This document shows, in pieces, positions 27,006-36,400 of a DNA stretch of 64,000 nucleotides. Positions within the stretch are counted from its first letter, which is position 1. Each line of letters opens with the position of its first letter. The DNA is from Pseudomonadaceae bacterium SI-3. GTDB taxonomy: Bacteria; Pseudomonadota; Gammaproteobacteria; Pseudomonadales; Pseudomonadaceae. A program made the translations under genes and the position numbers. The stretch covers positions 4,402,001 to 4,466,000 of the forward strand of contig CP026511.1 of the NCBI GenBank assembly GCA_004010935.1, given 5' to 3'. The notes under the pieces were generated by a model that was not told where the DNA came from, ran no database searches, and worked only from the letters and a program-made list of their open reading frames with translations.

Positions 27006-27407
27006 ATGAACGAATACGAACAGGAAGATCCAATCCCGCAGGGCGACCTGGCCTTGCAGCTGACCGCCCTGCCGCGTGAGACCAACGGTTTCGGCGATAT
27101 TTTCGGGGGCTGGCTGGTATCACAGATGGATCTGGCCGGCACCGCCATGGCCAGCCGCGTCGCCGCCGGTCGTGTGGCAACGGTGTCCATCGACCGCATG
27201 GCCTTCATGGTGCCGGTGGCAGTCGGCGCGCAGCTTTCGTTCTACACCCAGACGCTGGATGTCGGCCGCAGCTCGATCCGCATGCTGGTGGAAGTGTGGA
27301 GTGATGACCCGCTGTCCAGCGAGTGGCGCAAGGTCACCGAGGCGGTATTCGTCTTTGTCGCCATTGATGGCAGCGGCCGCACCCGCCCGGTCACGCCACG
27401 CCGCTGA
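27006..27407 (+). CDS. YciA-type acyl-CoA thioesterase
   Basis: A 133-residue hotdog-fold enzyme that hydrolyses acyl-CoA thioesters in the cytosol. The family motif NGFGDIFGGWLVSQMDLAG (about residues 27-45) contains the conserved (T/N)xxGDIFGGW(L/I) block with the catalytic Asp. VSIDRMAFMVPVAVGAQLSFY (about 60-80) follows as the second strand region. Length agrees with YciA. It is divergent from pstS and nearly abuts the convergent diguanylate cyclase (7 bp). Confidence 0.88.
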   Translation: MNEYEQEDPIPQGDLALQLTALPRETNGFGDIFGGWLVSQMDLAGTAMASRVAAGRVATVSIDRMAFMVPVAVGAQLSFYTQTLDVGRSSIRMLVEVWSDDPLSSEWRKVTEAVFVFVAIDGSGRTRPVTPRR

Positions 27408-27414
27408 AAGCCGA

Positions 27415-28596
27415 TCAGCGCACCACGTAGCGGTTCTTTCCGGCCTGTTTGGCTTGGTACAACGCCGCGTCGGCGGCCTGATAGAGTTGTTCGGCGGTCT
27501 GCCCTGGCTGCCACATCGCAATGCCAATGCTCGTTGTGGCGCATGCGCTCTGGGCCGATGCCGGATGAGGGATGGCTCGTTCAGCGAGTTCAGAGAGAAG
27601 CTGCGCCGCGATGGCCTGCGCTGAGCTCTCATCGCAATTGAGCAGCAACAACGCGAACTCTTCCCCCCCGACCCGGGCCGCCAGATCCATCGGCCGCCGG
27701 GAGAAACGGCCCAGTAAGTCGCCGAAATCGCGGATCAGCGCATCGCCAGCCGGGTGCCCCAGGCTGTCGTTGTAGGCTTTGAAGTTATCCAGATCCAGGA
27801 GTAGCAGCGCGAGCGGCTGGCGGTCCCGACGGGCTTGCAACAGCGTTTGCCGCAGAGCTGCATCAAAGCTACGGCGGTTCGCCAAGCCAGTCAGCGAGTC
27901 GTGTTGCGCGACCCAGCCGAGCAGCTGGCGTACCAGAAATTGCTCACGCTGCGAGTATTCATGGATGTAGCGACTGATTGCTCCGATCGTCAACAGCAAC
28001 ACGTAATAGCTGACCGAGATCCAATGCACCTGCATTTCGCTGGAGGAGAGGATGAGCGCGGCCATCAAGATATCGATCAGGATGATCGACGCCGCACTAA
28101 TCAGCGCTCGCCAGAAGGTGATGCCGAGAAAGAAGAACGAACAGACGATCAACAGCCCAGCACCGTAGCGGAACGCCAGTTCCGTCTGGGAGACTTCGTA
28201 ATGGATATCGATGCGCGCCGCAACGATCCCAACCAGCACCAGCAGCAACGGAAACAGTCGGTTGGCAACCAGCCGGACCCGCCGGTGAAAGACCGACATG
28301 AGCAGGATCGCTACACCCGGCGCCATTTCCACCAAACGCAGCAGGGTCAACTCGCGCAGCCACCTCGGGTCAGACCCGGCATATAGCTGCCGTTCGGCAT
28401 AGTGATAACCGGCCACCACCAACAGCAAAAGGCAGGCACCCAGCACTTGCGCAAAGCGCGCCTGACGCCCCAGATAACGGCGAAATTCACTTTCCAGGTC
28501 AGGCGCAAACAGCAGGCCACGAAAGCCTGCCAGCAGCTGCCTGCCATGCGGGGTATCGCGGAAATCTTCGGCAGACTGCTGTTCTAGGGGCTGCAT
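27415..28596 (-). CDS. Membrane diguanylate cyclase (GGDEF)
   Basis: A 393-residue inner-membrane protein that should make cyclic-di-GMP. Six hydrophobic segments occupy about residues 48-215. The GGDEF domain follows, beginning AQHDSLTGLANRRSFD (about residue 229). The active loop is RVGGEEFALLL (about residues 310-320). An inhibitory I-site RPMD lies exactly five residues before GGEEF, so product inhibition is likely. LLLDLDNFKAYND carries the metal-binding Asp. No HAMP, PAS or EAL domain is seen. The input signal is unknown. The ribosome site is weak. Confidence 0.9.
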   Translation of the reverse strand: MQPLEQQSAEDFRDTPHGRQLLAGFRGLLFAPDLESEFRRYLGRQARFAQVLGACLLLLVVAGYHYAERQLYAGSDPRWLRELTLLRLVEMAPGVAILLMSVFHRRVRLVANRLFPLLLVLVGIVAARIDIHYEVSQTELAFRYGAGLLIVCSFFFLGITFWRALISAASIILIDILMAALILSSSEMQVHWISVSYYVLLLTIGAISRYIHEYSQREQFLVRQLLGWVAQHDSLTGLANRRSFDAALRQTLLQARRDRQPLALLLLDLDNFKAYNDSLGHPAGDALIRDFGDLLGRFSRRPMDLAARVGGEEFALLLLNCDESSAQAIAAQLLSELAERAIPHPASAQSACATTSIGIAMWQPGQTAEQLYQAADAALYQAKQAGKNRYVVR

Positions 28597-28761
28597 CGAC
28601 GTTGCTCAGGTCATGGCGCGGGCAATGATATCACTTAGACATTACCCCGACGGCTTTCCCGATGAACGTGCAAGCAACCGCTCTGTGCAGCTCCATCCGC
28701 ATCGCTCGTCTCTTGCCGACGCCTTCACGAGACTCCACTATCGAGTCACCTGCACTGTTGG

Positions 28762-29679
28762 ATGTATCGCGTGACCAGCCTTCTGCTCGCCCTATGGCCT
28801 CTGTTTGCCCTGATCATTGCCGGCTACTTTCTGCGCCTGCGCGACTTCCCCAACGAAGCCTTCTGGCCTGGCGCCGAGCGGATCAACTACTTCGTGCTGT
28901 TCCCGGCGCTGCTGTTCAGCAGTCTGGCCACCGCACCTTTGGACAACCCGGCGCTGCCCCGCTTGGCTGCGGCCGTGTTGCTGGCCCTGGGATTGGCGTG
29001 GATCGTACTGCTGATCATGAAGCGCCTGCGCGGCTGGTCGGCGGCGCGCTTCGGCGCCTTTGCCCAGGGTGCCCTGCGTTTCAACACCTACCTGGGCCTT
29101 GCGGCTGTCGGCAGCTTGTTCGGCCAGGAAGGCCTGGCCATGGCCGCGCTGATGCTGGCGTTGATGGTGCCAACCGTTAACGTGATGTCGGTCTGGGCGC
29201 TGACCGCTGAACGCGGCGTCAGCGCGCGCGGCCTGCTGCTGCCGATCGCGAAAAACCCCTTGATCGTCGCCTGCGTCACGGGCGCCCTGGTCAACCTGTC
29301 CGGGCTCGGCCTGCCTGGCGGCACTGACCGACTGCTGGGTCTGCTGGCCGCAGCCAGTTTGCCCTTGGGTTTGCTATGCGTCGGCGCCGCCTTGAAGCCG
29401 AAGGAACTCGGAGGCGAAATTCCTGCACTGGGCTGGAACAGTGCTGTGCGCCTTCTGGCAGTGCCGCTACTGGCTTACGCCGTCGCTCAATTGCTCCAAT
29501 TGCCTGCCATGGAAACGACCATCATCGTCCTGTTCTTTGCCCTTCCCACAGCGCCTACCGCCTACGTGCTAACCCGGCAGCTCGGTGGTGACAGCCACCT
29601 GATGGCCGGCATCATCACCCTGCAAACACTGCTCGCTGCGGCCAGCTTGCCGCTGGTGCTGACACTGCTCGAACGCTGA
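28762..29679 (+). CDS. AEC family (auxin efflux carrier-like) transporter
   Basis: A 305-residue protein with ten hydrophobic segments. It starts LLLALWPLFALIIAGYFLRLRDF and has the FVLFPALLFSSLA segment near residue 45 and IAKNPLIVACVTGALVNLSGL near residue 160, the conserved central PxI motif of AEC carriers. The C-terminus FFALPTAPTAYVLTRQLGGD is also typical. AEC proteins export or exchange organic acids or auxin-like compounds; the substrate here is unknown. The ATG at 28762 has a poor ribosome site and a GTG at 28771 is an alternative. Confidence 0.85.
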   Translation: MYRVTSLLLALWPLFALIIAGYFLRLRDFPNEAFWPGAERINYFVLFPALLFSSLATAPLDNPALPRLAAAVLLALGLAWIVLLIMKRLRGWSAARFGAFAQGALRFNTYLGLAAVGSLFGQEGLAMAALMLALMVPTVNVMSVWALTAERGVSARGLLLPIAKNPLIVACVTGALVNLSGLGLPGGTDRLLGLLAAASLPLGLLCVGAALKPKELGGEIPALGWNSAVRLLAVPLLAYAVAQLLQLPAMETTIIVLFFALPTAPTAYVLTRQLGGDSHLMAGIITLQTLLAAASLPLVLTLLER

Positions 29680-29711
29680 AAACCGTGACCGAGCGCCAGC
29701 CATCGCGGCCG

Positions 29712-30494
29712 TTATTGCGCTGTCTTGGTGCGGCGGTCCACTGGAACGTTGTCGGCAGCGAACGACTCGATCAAGCGCTGATAATCGCCACTTTCCTGAA
29801 GGGTTCTGAGTCCTCGGTCGAACCGCTTGATCAGCTGTCCGGCGTCGGGTCGGCTGCGCGGGACGATGAGGTGAATCGTCTGACGGCTCAACACCGAATC
29901 GGAAACATGAAAACGCTGCCGATCCACTTCGGTTGATTGCACGGCGTGGACGCCCAGCAGACGATCAGCCAGAAACACATCATCTCGGCCAAGCAGTAGC
30001 AACAACGCACACTCGCTCAGGCTCGGCGGCGAATGCCGGACCAGTACACCCCGATCAACCAGTGCCTGGACTCCGGCAGGCAGCTGCCAGCCCAGCGGGT
30101 GGCACAGCCGCCTGCCGCTGATGCCGGCAAGGTCATTGACTTCGACTGAATCCGTGGCGCGACTGAACAGGTGTTGCTCGGAAATATAAAGCGGCGCCGA
30201 GTAGAGGAAATCATGCTCGCGCTGCTCCGCACGGATATAGGGAAAAGTCGCGTCGTATTCGCCGCGAAGGGTCATCAGATAGCCCCGATTCCAGGGCTGC
30301 CAGGCAAGCGACGACGCTAATCCGCTGCGCTCGAGCGCAGCCTGTGCGACCGCCGAGAGCATGCCGCCTCGAGGCAGTGCGCGATCAGTGAGCGGGGCGT
30401 AGTCATCGCCCGTCACCAGGCGCACATCCGCGGCATGTGCGCCAAGACTGACCGCCAGGCTCAGCAGAGCGCCTCGGCTACAAAATCCTTTCAT
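29712..30494 (-). CDS. Periplasmic solute-binding protein, SBP family 3-like
   Basis: A 260-residue secreted protein. The signal peptide covers about residues 1-22 (GFCSRGALLSLAVSLGAHA). VRLVTGDDYAPLTDRALPRGGMLSAVAQAAL, WQPWNRGYLMTLRGEYDATFPYIRAEQREHDFLYSAPL and TIHLIVPRSRPDAGQLIKRFDRGL follow the order of SBP_bac_3 domains. There is no ABC permease nearby, so it is an orphan, perhaps feeding a sensor or a distant transporter. The start at 30494 is preferred from the AAAGGTGG site; ATG 30509 is possible. Ligand unknown. Confidence 0.72.
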   Translation of the reverse strand: MKGFCSRGALLSLAVSLGAHAADVRLVTGDDYAPLTDRALPRGGMLSAVAQAALERSGLASSLAWQPWNRGYLMTLRGEYDATFPYIRAEQREHDFLYSAPLYISEQHLFSRATDSVEVNDLAGISGRRLCHPLGWQLPAGVQALVDRGVLVRHSPPSLSECALLLLLGRDDVFLADRLLGVHAVQSTEVDRQRFHVSDSVLSRQTIHLIVPRSRPDAGQLIKRFDRGLRTLQESGDYQRLIESFAADNVPVDRRTKTAQ

Positions 30495-30579
30495 CACCAC
30501 CTTTGTCATCCTTGCGAAAACGAGTGAAGCGCAACCTAGCGAATATCAAAGTCAGCAACCATCAGCGCATCGGGTGCCG

Positions 30580-31035
30580 CTAGCGGACGACTTGGCCGCG
30601 CGACAATCGCAACAGCAGCAATGCCATGCCCACTCCAGCGGCGATCAGCACCAGCGTCGGGCCCAGATAGCCGACCAGTTCCTGCAGCCAGGCGAGCAGT
30701 TGGCGAACGATGAGCAGGTTCAGGCTTGGCCCCGCTGCGTCCGCATCGAGCCGGTAGGCGCCCGCCAGCCAAATGTCATAGGCGGACCTCAGCGGCAACA
30801 GCGTCAGTGGCAGCAACACCAGGCACACCCAGTAGCCGCTGCGCCGCCTTGGCCCCAACAGCCCCCAGGGCCGGTAGGCCGCGCGGATCAGCTGGAAGAA
30901 ACAGAAGCTGTAGTAGGCGATTAGCAACAAGACGAACGCGCCACTCCAGGATGGGGCAATCCAGAGTTCACGCACCATGACTCCAGTGAGCGACAAGCTG
31001 AGCAGGCCCCAGACCAGAAGAAAGAAGATTTTCAT
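30580..31035 (-). CDS. Hypothetical membrane protein with about four TM segments
   Basis: A 151-residue protein that I do not recognise. Hydrophobic segments are near residues 2-20, 33-55, 68-86 and 115-140, and the protein ends in an Arg-rich tail (LLRLSRGQVVR). The start at 31035 is chosen because the product then begins with a TM segment and GGAAC precedes the ATG; the open frame extends 28 codons further upstream. It lies 85 bp before the solute-binding protein gene on the same strand and may be cotranscribed with it. Confidence 0.55.
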   Translation of the reverse strand: MKIFFLLVWGLLSLSLTGVMVRELWIAPSWSGAFVLLLIAYYSFCFFQLIRAAYRPWGLLGPRRRSGYWVCLVLLPLTLLPLRSAYDIWLAGAYRLDADAAGPSLNLLIVRQLLAWLQELVGYLGPTLVLIAAGVGMALLLLRLSRGQVVR

Positions 31036-31173
31036 CGCATGTTCCGGTTGTCGGTTATCGGTTGACGGCGAATCCACATCGGAACAGAAACCGGTAGTGG
31101 ATACGCGCAACCGTTTCACGAAACTGGCTGCGATGCGCAGCGATCATGCCCGCTACGAGCAGCGGCGCACGCA

Positions 31174-33024
31174 TCAGAACAAGCTGAGCTGATCGCCCGC
31201 CGGCTCGCTGGCCGGCTTCGGCAGGCTAGCCCCCTCGCTTGTGCGCTTCGTGTCACCTAGGCTCAGCCTTTCAGCAAGCCCGGCCGCGCGCTCGGCGCGG
31301 GTGCTTACGGCCTCACCCAGACGCACCGGCAGCGCCCAAATCTCCACCTTGCGCTTGGCACGGGTGATGCCGGTGTAGAACAGCGAGCGGGTCAGCAGCG
31401 GGCTGGGCTGCTCGGGCAGCGCCAGCAGCACTTCAGTGAATTCCGAGCCCTGGCTTTTATGCACGGTCATGGCGAATGCGCTGTCATGGCTGGGCAGGCG
31501 CGCCGGGGCAAAGCCGCGATAGCCCTCGTCGCCTTCGAAGAACACGCGCAGGCCCTGCTCGGTTTTGAGGCACAGGCCAATATCGCCGTTGAACAGCCCC
31601 AGGGCGTAGTCATTCTGCCGGACCATCACCGTGCGGCCGGGGTACCAGCGTTCGCGCGCCGGCACGCCGAGGCGACGCTTGAAGCGCGCTTCCAGTGCCT
31701 CGTTGATGCCGGTCACGCCGAAAGGCCCATCGCGCTGGGCGGTCAGCGCCCGAAAGCCGTTGAAGGCCTCGAAGGCGGCCGCCGGATCGGCTTGCCGTGC
31801 AGCCTGCAGATAGGGCGCGTAGCCCTGCTCCAGTCGATCGATCAGCCCCGTGGGGCTGGGCGTGGCGTTCCAGGCGAGGTCTGGACGACCCTCTTGTAGC
31901 AGCGCGACCGTGCCCTTGGCGTCGCCGCCGTTGATTCGCCGCGCCAGCTCACCGATGCCGCTGTCACCTGCGAAGCGGTGGCTGTGGGTGAGCAGCAGCA
32001 CCGCATCGCCCAGGCGCGAGCGCGGCGTCTCGATGGGAACATGCTGCCCGGTAATGCGTTGCAGATCGGCCGCGGCCTGGCTATCGAACCCTCGGCCTTC
32101 ACAGAGTTCGGCGAACACCGCGCCAGCTTCCACGGCGGCCAGCTGGTCCTTGTCGCCGAGCAGGATCAGCCTTGCCTTCGGCGGCAGCGCTGCGACCAGC
32201 TTGGCCATCAGCGCCAGGTCGACCATCGATGCCTCGTCCACCACCAATACATCCAGCGCCAGCGGGTTCGCCGCGTCATGGCGTACCTTGGGGCTGTCGC
32301 CGCGGCTGCCGAGCAGACGATGCAACGTGCGCGCCTCGTCCGGCAGGGCGTCCTTGACGGCATCGCTGACCGGCAACTCGGCCTTGGCGTTGCGGATCGC
32401 TTCGGCCATGCGTGCGGCTGCTTTGCCGGTGGGCGCGGCTAGGCCGATGGCCAGGCGCTCGCCACCGGGCTGTTCCAGCAGTGCCGCCAGCAGGCGCACC
32501 ACGGTGGTGGTTTTGCCGGTACCGGGACCACCGGAGATTACTGCCAAGCGGCGGCGTACCGCCTGGGCTGCCGCGAGGCGCTGCCAATCGGGGCTTTGCT
32601 GATTAAAGGCGAACAGGCGCGCCAGGCTGTCGCTCAGTTGCTGTTCATTCACCTCCGGCGCATCTGACGCTCGCTCCAGCAGCTGTTCAGCCAGTTGCTG
32701 TTCATATGCCTGATATCGGGCCAGATAGAGTCGGTTGCCTGCAAGGATCAAGGGCGCGTAATCGCCCGGCGCGCCGACCAGGGGAGAGGCTTCCAGCTGT
32801 TCGCGCCAAGTTGCGAGCGGCGGCAGGCTTAGGTCGACTTCGGGCCAGGGGCGCTTGCCCGCCAGGCGTTCGAGCGGCAGACAGACGTCGCCGGAGGCCA
32901 GAGCTTCGCAGCAAAGCGCGGCGGCGAGCAGGACCATGTCAGGCGTGTCCGGCTCGAGGCGCTGCAAGCTGGCGACGAAAGCGCGCTCCATTGGGCCGAA
33001 CGGCAAGTCTGAAAGCAATGCCAT
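31174..33024 (-). CDS. recD: Exodeoxyribonuclease V alpha subunit RecD
   Basis: RecD is the 5'-3' helicase subunit of RecBCD, which processes double-strand ends. The 616-residue product has Walker A SGGPGTGKTTTVVRLLAAL (about residues 172-190), the DEAD-type DEASMVDLALMAKL, and the late helicase motif HKSQGSEFTEVLLALP (about 522-537). ATG 33024 follows GGAGGG with 7-base spacing. Normally recD begins directly at the recB stop; here a 447 bp gap full of REPs and a recB tail duplicate intervenes. Secure identification. Confidence 0.94.
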   Translation of the reverse strand: MALLSDLPFGPMERAFVASLQRLEPDTPDMVLLAAALCCEALASGDVCLPLERLAGKRPWPEVDLSLPPLATWREQLEASPLVGAPGDYAPLILAGNRLYLARYQAYEQQLAEQLLERASDAPEVNEQQLSDSLARLFAFNQQSPDWQRLAAAQAVRRRLAVISGGPGTGKTTTVVRLLAALLEQPGGERLAIGLAAPTGKAAARMAEAIRNAKAELPVSDAVKDALPDEARTLHRLLGSRGDSPKVRHDAANPLALDVLVVDEASMVDLALMAKLVAALPPKARLILLGDKDQLAAVEAGAVFAELCEGRGFDSQAAADLQRITGQHVPIETPRSRLGDAVLLLTHSHRFAGDSGIGELARRINGGDAKGTVALLQEGRPDLAWNATPSPTGLIDRLEQGYAPYLQAARQADPAAAFEAFNGFRALTAQRDGPFGVTGINEALEARFKRRLGVPARERWYPGRTVMVRQNDYALGLFNGDIGLCLKTEQGLRVFFEGDEGYRGFAPARLPSHDSAFAMTVHKSQGSEFTEVLLALPEQPSPLLTRSLFYTGITRAKRKVEIWALPVRLGEAVSTRAERAAGLAERLSLGDTKRTSEGASLPKPASEPAGDQLSLF

Positions 33025-33115
33025 CACACATCCCTCCACGCGGGCGGGGTCAGGCAGCACTTCAGCATGGAGCAGACAGCGGCCCGCCTCAGCCAATCAA
33101 GGCCATCGTTAAAGT

Positions 33116-33218
33116 GGCGGGCTGAAGCCCACCCTACAGCGCTGATATTGACCGTAGGAGCCAACTTGCTGGCGATGCTTTGTCCATTCCCCCGGATCGC
33201 CAGCAAGCTGGCTCCTAC
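33116..33218. repeat. Composite REP cluster in recB-recD gap
   Basis: Three palindromic units lie in a row: GGCGGGCTGAAGCCCACC (33116, the GTAGGGTGGGC family), then GTAGGAGCCAACTTGCTGG (33154) and its inverted partner CGCCAGCAAGCTGGCTCC (33198) of the second family. The last two form a REPIN like those of the array at 3551-4133. They occupy the 447 bp recB-recD gap (33025-33471). Confidence 0.85.
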
Positions 33219-33271
33219 AAAAGCGGGCAATTTCCCATAGCGAGAGAGGGCTACTGCGAATCTAAGGCGCA

Positions 33272-33345
33272 TCATCTCCCCTCCTCGAACAGATGGTCCA
33301 ATGCATCGAGCACGGCATCGTCCGGCCTCGCGAAGTACACATGCC
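33272..33345 (-). pseudogene. Duplicated fragment of the recB 3' end
   Basis: On the minus strand this stretch encodes VYFARPDDAVLDAL and DHLFEEGR then TGA. That is almost the recB C-terminus (VYFARPDDALLDAL, DRLFEEGR, TGA) found about 200 bp away at 33472-33540. Both frame and stop are kept, but there is no start or upstream domain. It is a partial duplicate, not a gene. A GTGAGCTTCAGCCCACC remnant of a REP lies between the two copies. Confidence 0.8.
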
Positions 33346-33471
33346 CGCCTCGGGCATCCCCCGCAGGACTAGCCTGTACGGTGAGCTTCAGCCCACCGAT
33401 ATGCTCAGTTGGATAAGCGCGCTGAACTGACCCAAACTGCAATCCGACGATTCCTACAAAGCTCACGTGCA

Positions 33472-36400
33472 TCACCGTCCCTCCTCGAACAATCGATCCA
33501 ACGCATCGAGCAGCGCATCGTCCGGCCTCGCGAAATACACGCCGGCTTCCGGCATGCCGCGCAGGAACAGGTAGAAGGCACCACCCAGCTGCTCGTCGCG
33601 GAAATCGGCCAGGCGTTGGCGCAGGAAGCGGCGCAGCGCCACCAGGTAGATCAGGTATTGCAGGTAGTAATGCTCGCCTGCCAACGCCTGCAGCAGCCGT
33701 TCGCCGCCGTAGTAGCTCGCATCCGGGCCGAGCCAGTTGGATTTGTAGTCGGCGATGTACCAGCGGCCATCGTGCTCGAAGGTGAGGTCAATGAAGCCCT
33801 TGAGAAAGCCCTTGAGGCTGTCGAATTCCAGCCGCGCCGCCGCTTCGCGCAAGGGCTCGGCAAGGCCGTTGGCCGGATCGACCAACAGGCTGCGCAGCCG
33901 CGTCACGTCGAGGTCCCGTACCGGGAAGGTGAAGCCGAGTTCGGGCAGGCGTCTGGCCGACTGCAACGCAGCGAGCGTCAGGCCGGCGCCATCCATATCG
34001 GTGTCGAGCACCTTTTGCAGATGGCTGATGGCGATTTCCTTCCACTCCAGCGGCAGACCGTAGGCCTGCAAAGCGGGTTCGACCAGAGCCTCCAGCTCGC
34101 CTTTGCCTCGCGCCCAGTCTTCGAGAATCGCGTGCAGGCAGGTACCGGCCCGCGCACCGCGGGGGAAAGCAAAGAAGCCGCTGCCCGGCTCGCCCGCATC
34201 GGGGATGGCCAGGGCGTCGCGGTCGGGTGCTTCCATATGCATGCCTGCTGCAAGACCGGAAAAGCTGCCGATCCGCCAGGCACTGTGCAGGCTGCGATTG
34301 AGCTGCGACAGCTGCTGAGGCAGCGCGGCGCGGCCGGGACCCTGTGCATTGGCTTCGCGCGACTCCAGCGGCAGGCAGGCCACAAGGCCGTCGCTTCCCT
34401 GCACCAGTCGCTCGATGGCTAGGCGAAGGCTGCCGCCGTTGAGGTCAGCCAGATGATTGCCCAGCTCACTCAACGGTTGCTCGCCAGGCAGTTCGCGGCC
34501 GTGTAGCAGCCAGGCCAGGGCGCTGCTGTGCAGACCTTCGTCCGCTAGGCTGCCATCCTTTTTTGGCTTGCAGAGATTCACAGGCCCCCAGTGCAACCAG
34601 AGCCGGTCGCGCGCGCGAGTCAGGGCGACATAGGCCAGGCGCAGCTGCTCGGCAAACACCTCCTGGCGGGCGCGTTCGAGGTTGTCTTCCAGCGTGTCGC
34701 TGCCGAGATCCAGCAGCGGCTGGCCATTAGCATCGTGGCAGCGGGCGCTGTCGCGGTTCTTGCCGAGCAGTTTGCCGTCCCAGAGGAAGGGGCAGAACAC
34801 CAGCGGGTATTCCAGGCCCTTGCTGGTGTGGATGGTGACGATTTGCACCCGCTCGGCATCGCTTTCCAGGCGCAGCAGCGCTTCCTCGCCAGCACCTTCG
34901 CTGCCGCGCTGCAGGTTGAACCAGGCGAGCAGCGGCTCAAGACCCGGGCGCAGCAGGCTTTCGGCTTGCAACAGTTCACCCAGGTGCAGGAGGTTGGTCA
35001 GCCGACGTTCGCCATCGACCCGCGCCAGCAGCCGTTCGGCCACCGCCTGCTCATCAAGCCAGGCACGGAACACGCGCATAAAGCCCTGCTGCTGCCAGAG
35101 CTGGTGATAGCGTTCGGCGGCTTCGCGCTCGGCGTCCCACTGCTGCTGATCGTCCTGGCAGCGGGCCAGATCGGCAGCGCTGCGGCCCAGAAGGCGAGTG
35201 GCCAGCGCATAGCGCAGCAGCCCTTCGCGGCCGGGCTCGGCGTAGGCGGCCAGCACCGCGGCCAGCTCAGCCGCCTCCTCACTGCGCCAGACGCTGTCAC
35301 GCCCGCGGCGCACACTGGGCACACCGCGCGCCGCCAGCTCATCGGCGATCATCCCGGCCTGGCGATGGTTGGCCACCAGCACGGCAATGTCGCCACCTTT
35401 CAGCGGAGTAAACACACCGTCCTTGTCGAAACCGGCGCGCCCTTCCGCGGCGCCCGCCAGCTGCAGAGCGATGCGCCGGGCGGTGTCGCTTGCCGCTAGC
35501 TGCGCAGCCTCGCCCTTACCCAGCGGATCGTCACCGAGCCAGACCAGTGACAGCGACGCCGCCTCGCCCTCCTCCACCAGCCGCAAGCTCGCACGCGGCT
35601 TGTCGGCCGCGCCTACTGCTGGGTAGCGCAGGTCAGATTGGGCGAACGGCTGTGGATGATCGAACAGCTGGTTCAGCGCGGCGATCAGCGCCGGCGTCGA
35701 GCGGTAGTTGGTCGGCAGGTTGAAAGGCTCGCGATCGGCCTGCTGCTTGGCCGTCATGTAAGTTGCCAGGTCCGCGCCGCGGAAGGCATAGATGGCCTGT
35801 TTGGGATCGCCAACGAAACACAACGACGCCTCGCTGGCCTTGGCATAGATGCGATTGAAGATGGCGTACTGAATCGGATCGGTGTCCTGAAACTCGTCGA
35901 TCAGCGCCAGCGGATAAGTGGCGCGAAGCGAAGCAGCCAGGTCCTCGCCGACAGGGCCTTTCAGTGCCAGATCCAGCCGGTTGAGCAGGTCGTCGAAGGC
36001 CAGCAGCCGCTGCGCCGCCTTGCGCTCGGGCAGCTCACGGTTGAGCTGTTCCAGCAGCGCGACTTGCAAGGCGATCAGCCGTTGCTTGCCCGCTGGCAGC
36101 GCCTCGGCGACCTGATCGGCCAGCGCGTCCAGCGCATGGGCCAGTTCGCACACCGGCGCGTCATGACCCTTCTTGCAAGCCTTATTCAAAGCCCGTACGC
36201 CGAATTTAGCGGCGCCATCGGGCAGATCGAACATCACCGCCGGGTCGGCGAAGTAGGCGTCCAGTTCAACCTGCCACGGCGCGAACTTGATGCTCTTGTG
36301 TGTGCTTTGGCTGAGCCCACCGTGGGCCTGGAGCTCGGCGATCCAGGCGGTACCCGCTTGCTTCCACAACTCAGCGGCGCGCTGCCAGGCGGCTTCGACC

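Noticed and set aside
28662..29180. 172-codon plus-strand frame overlapping the AEC transporter
   Set aside because: It is Arg- and Pro-rich out-of-frame translation of the AEC gene. The membrane protein in the other frame is clearly real.
33272..33475. 67-codon minus-strand frame in the recB-recD gap
   Set aside because: Only its end matches RecB and the rest reads through REP remnants. It is a duplicated fragment, not a gene.
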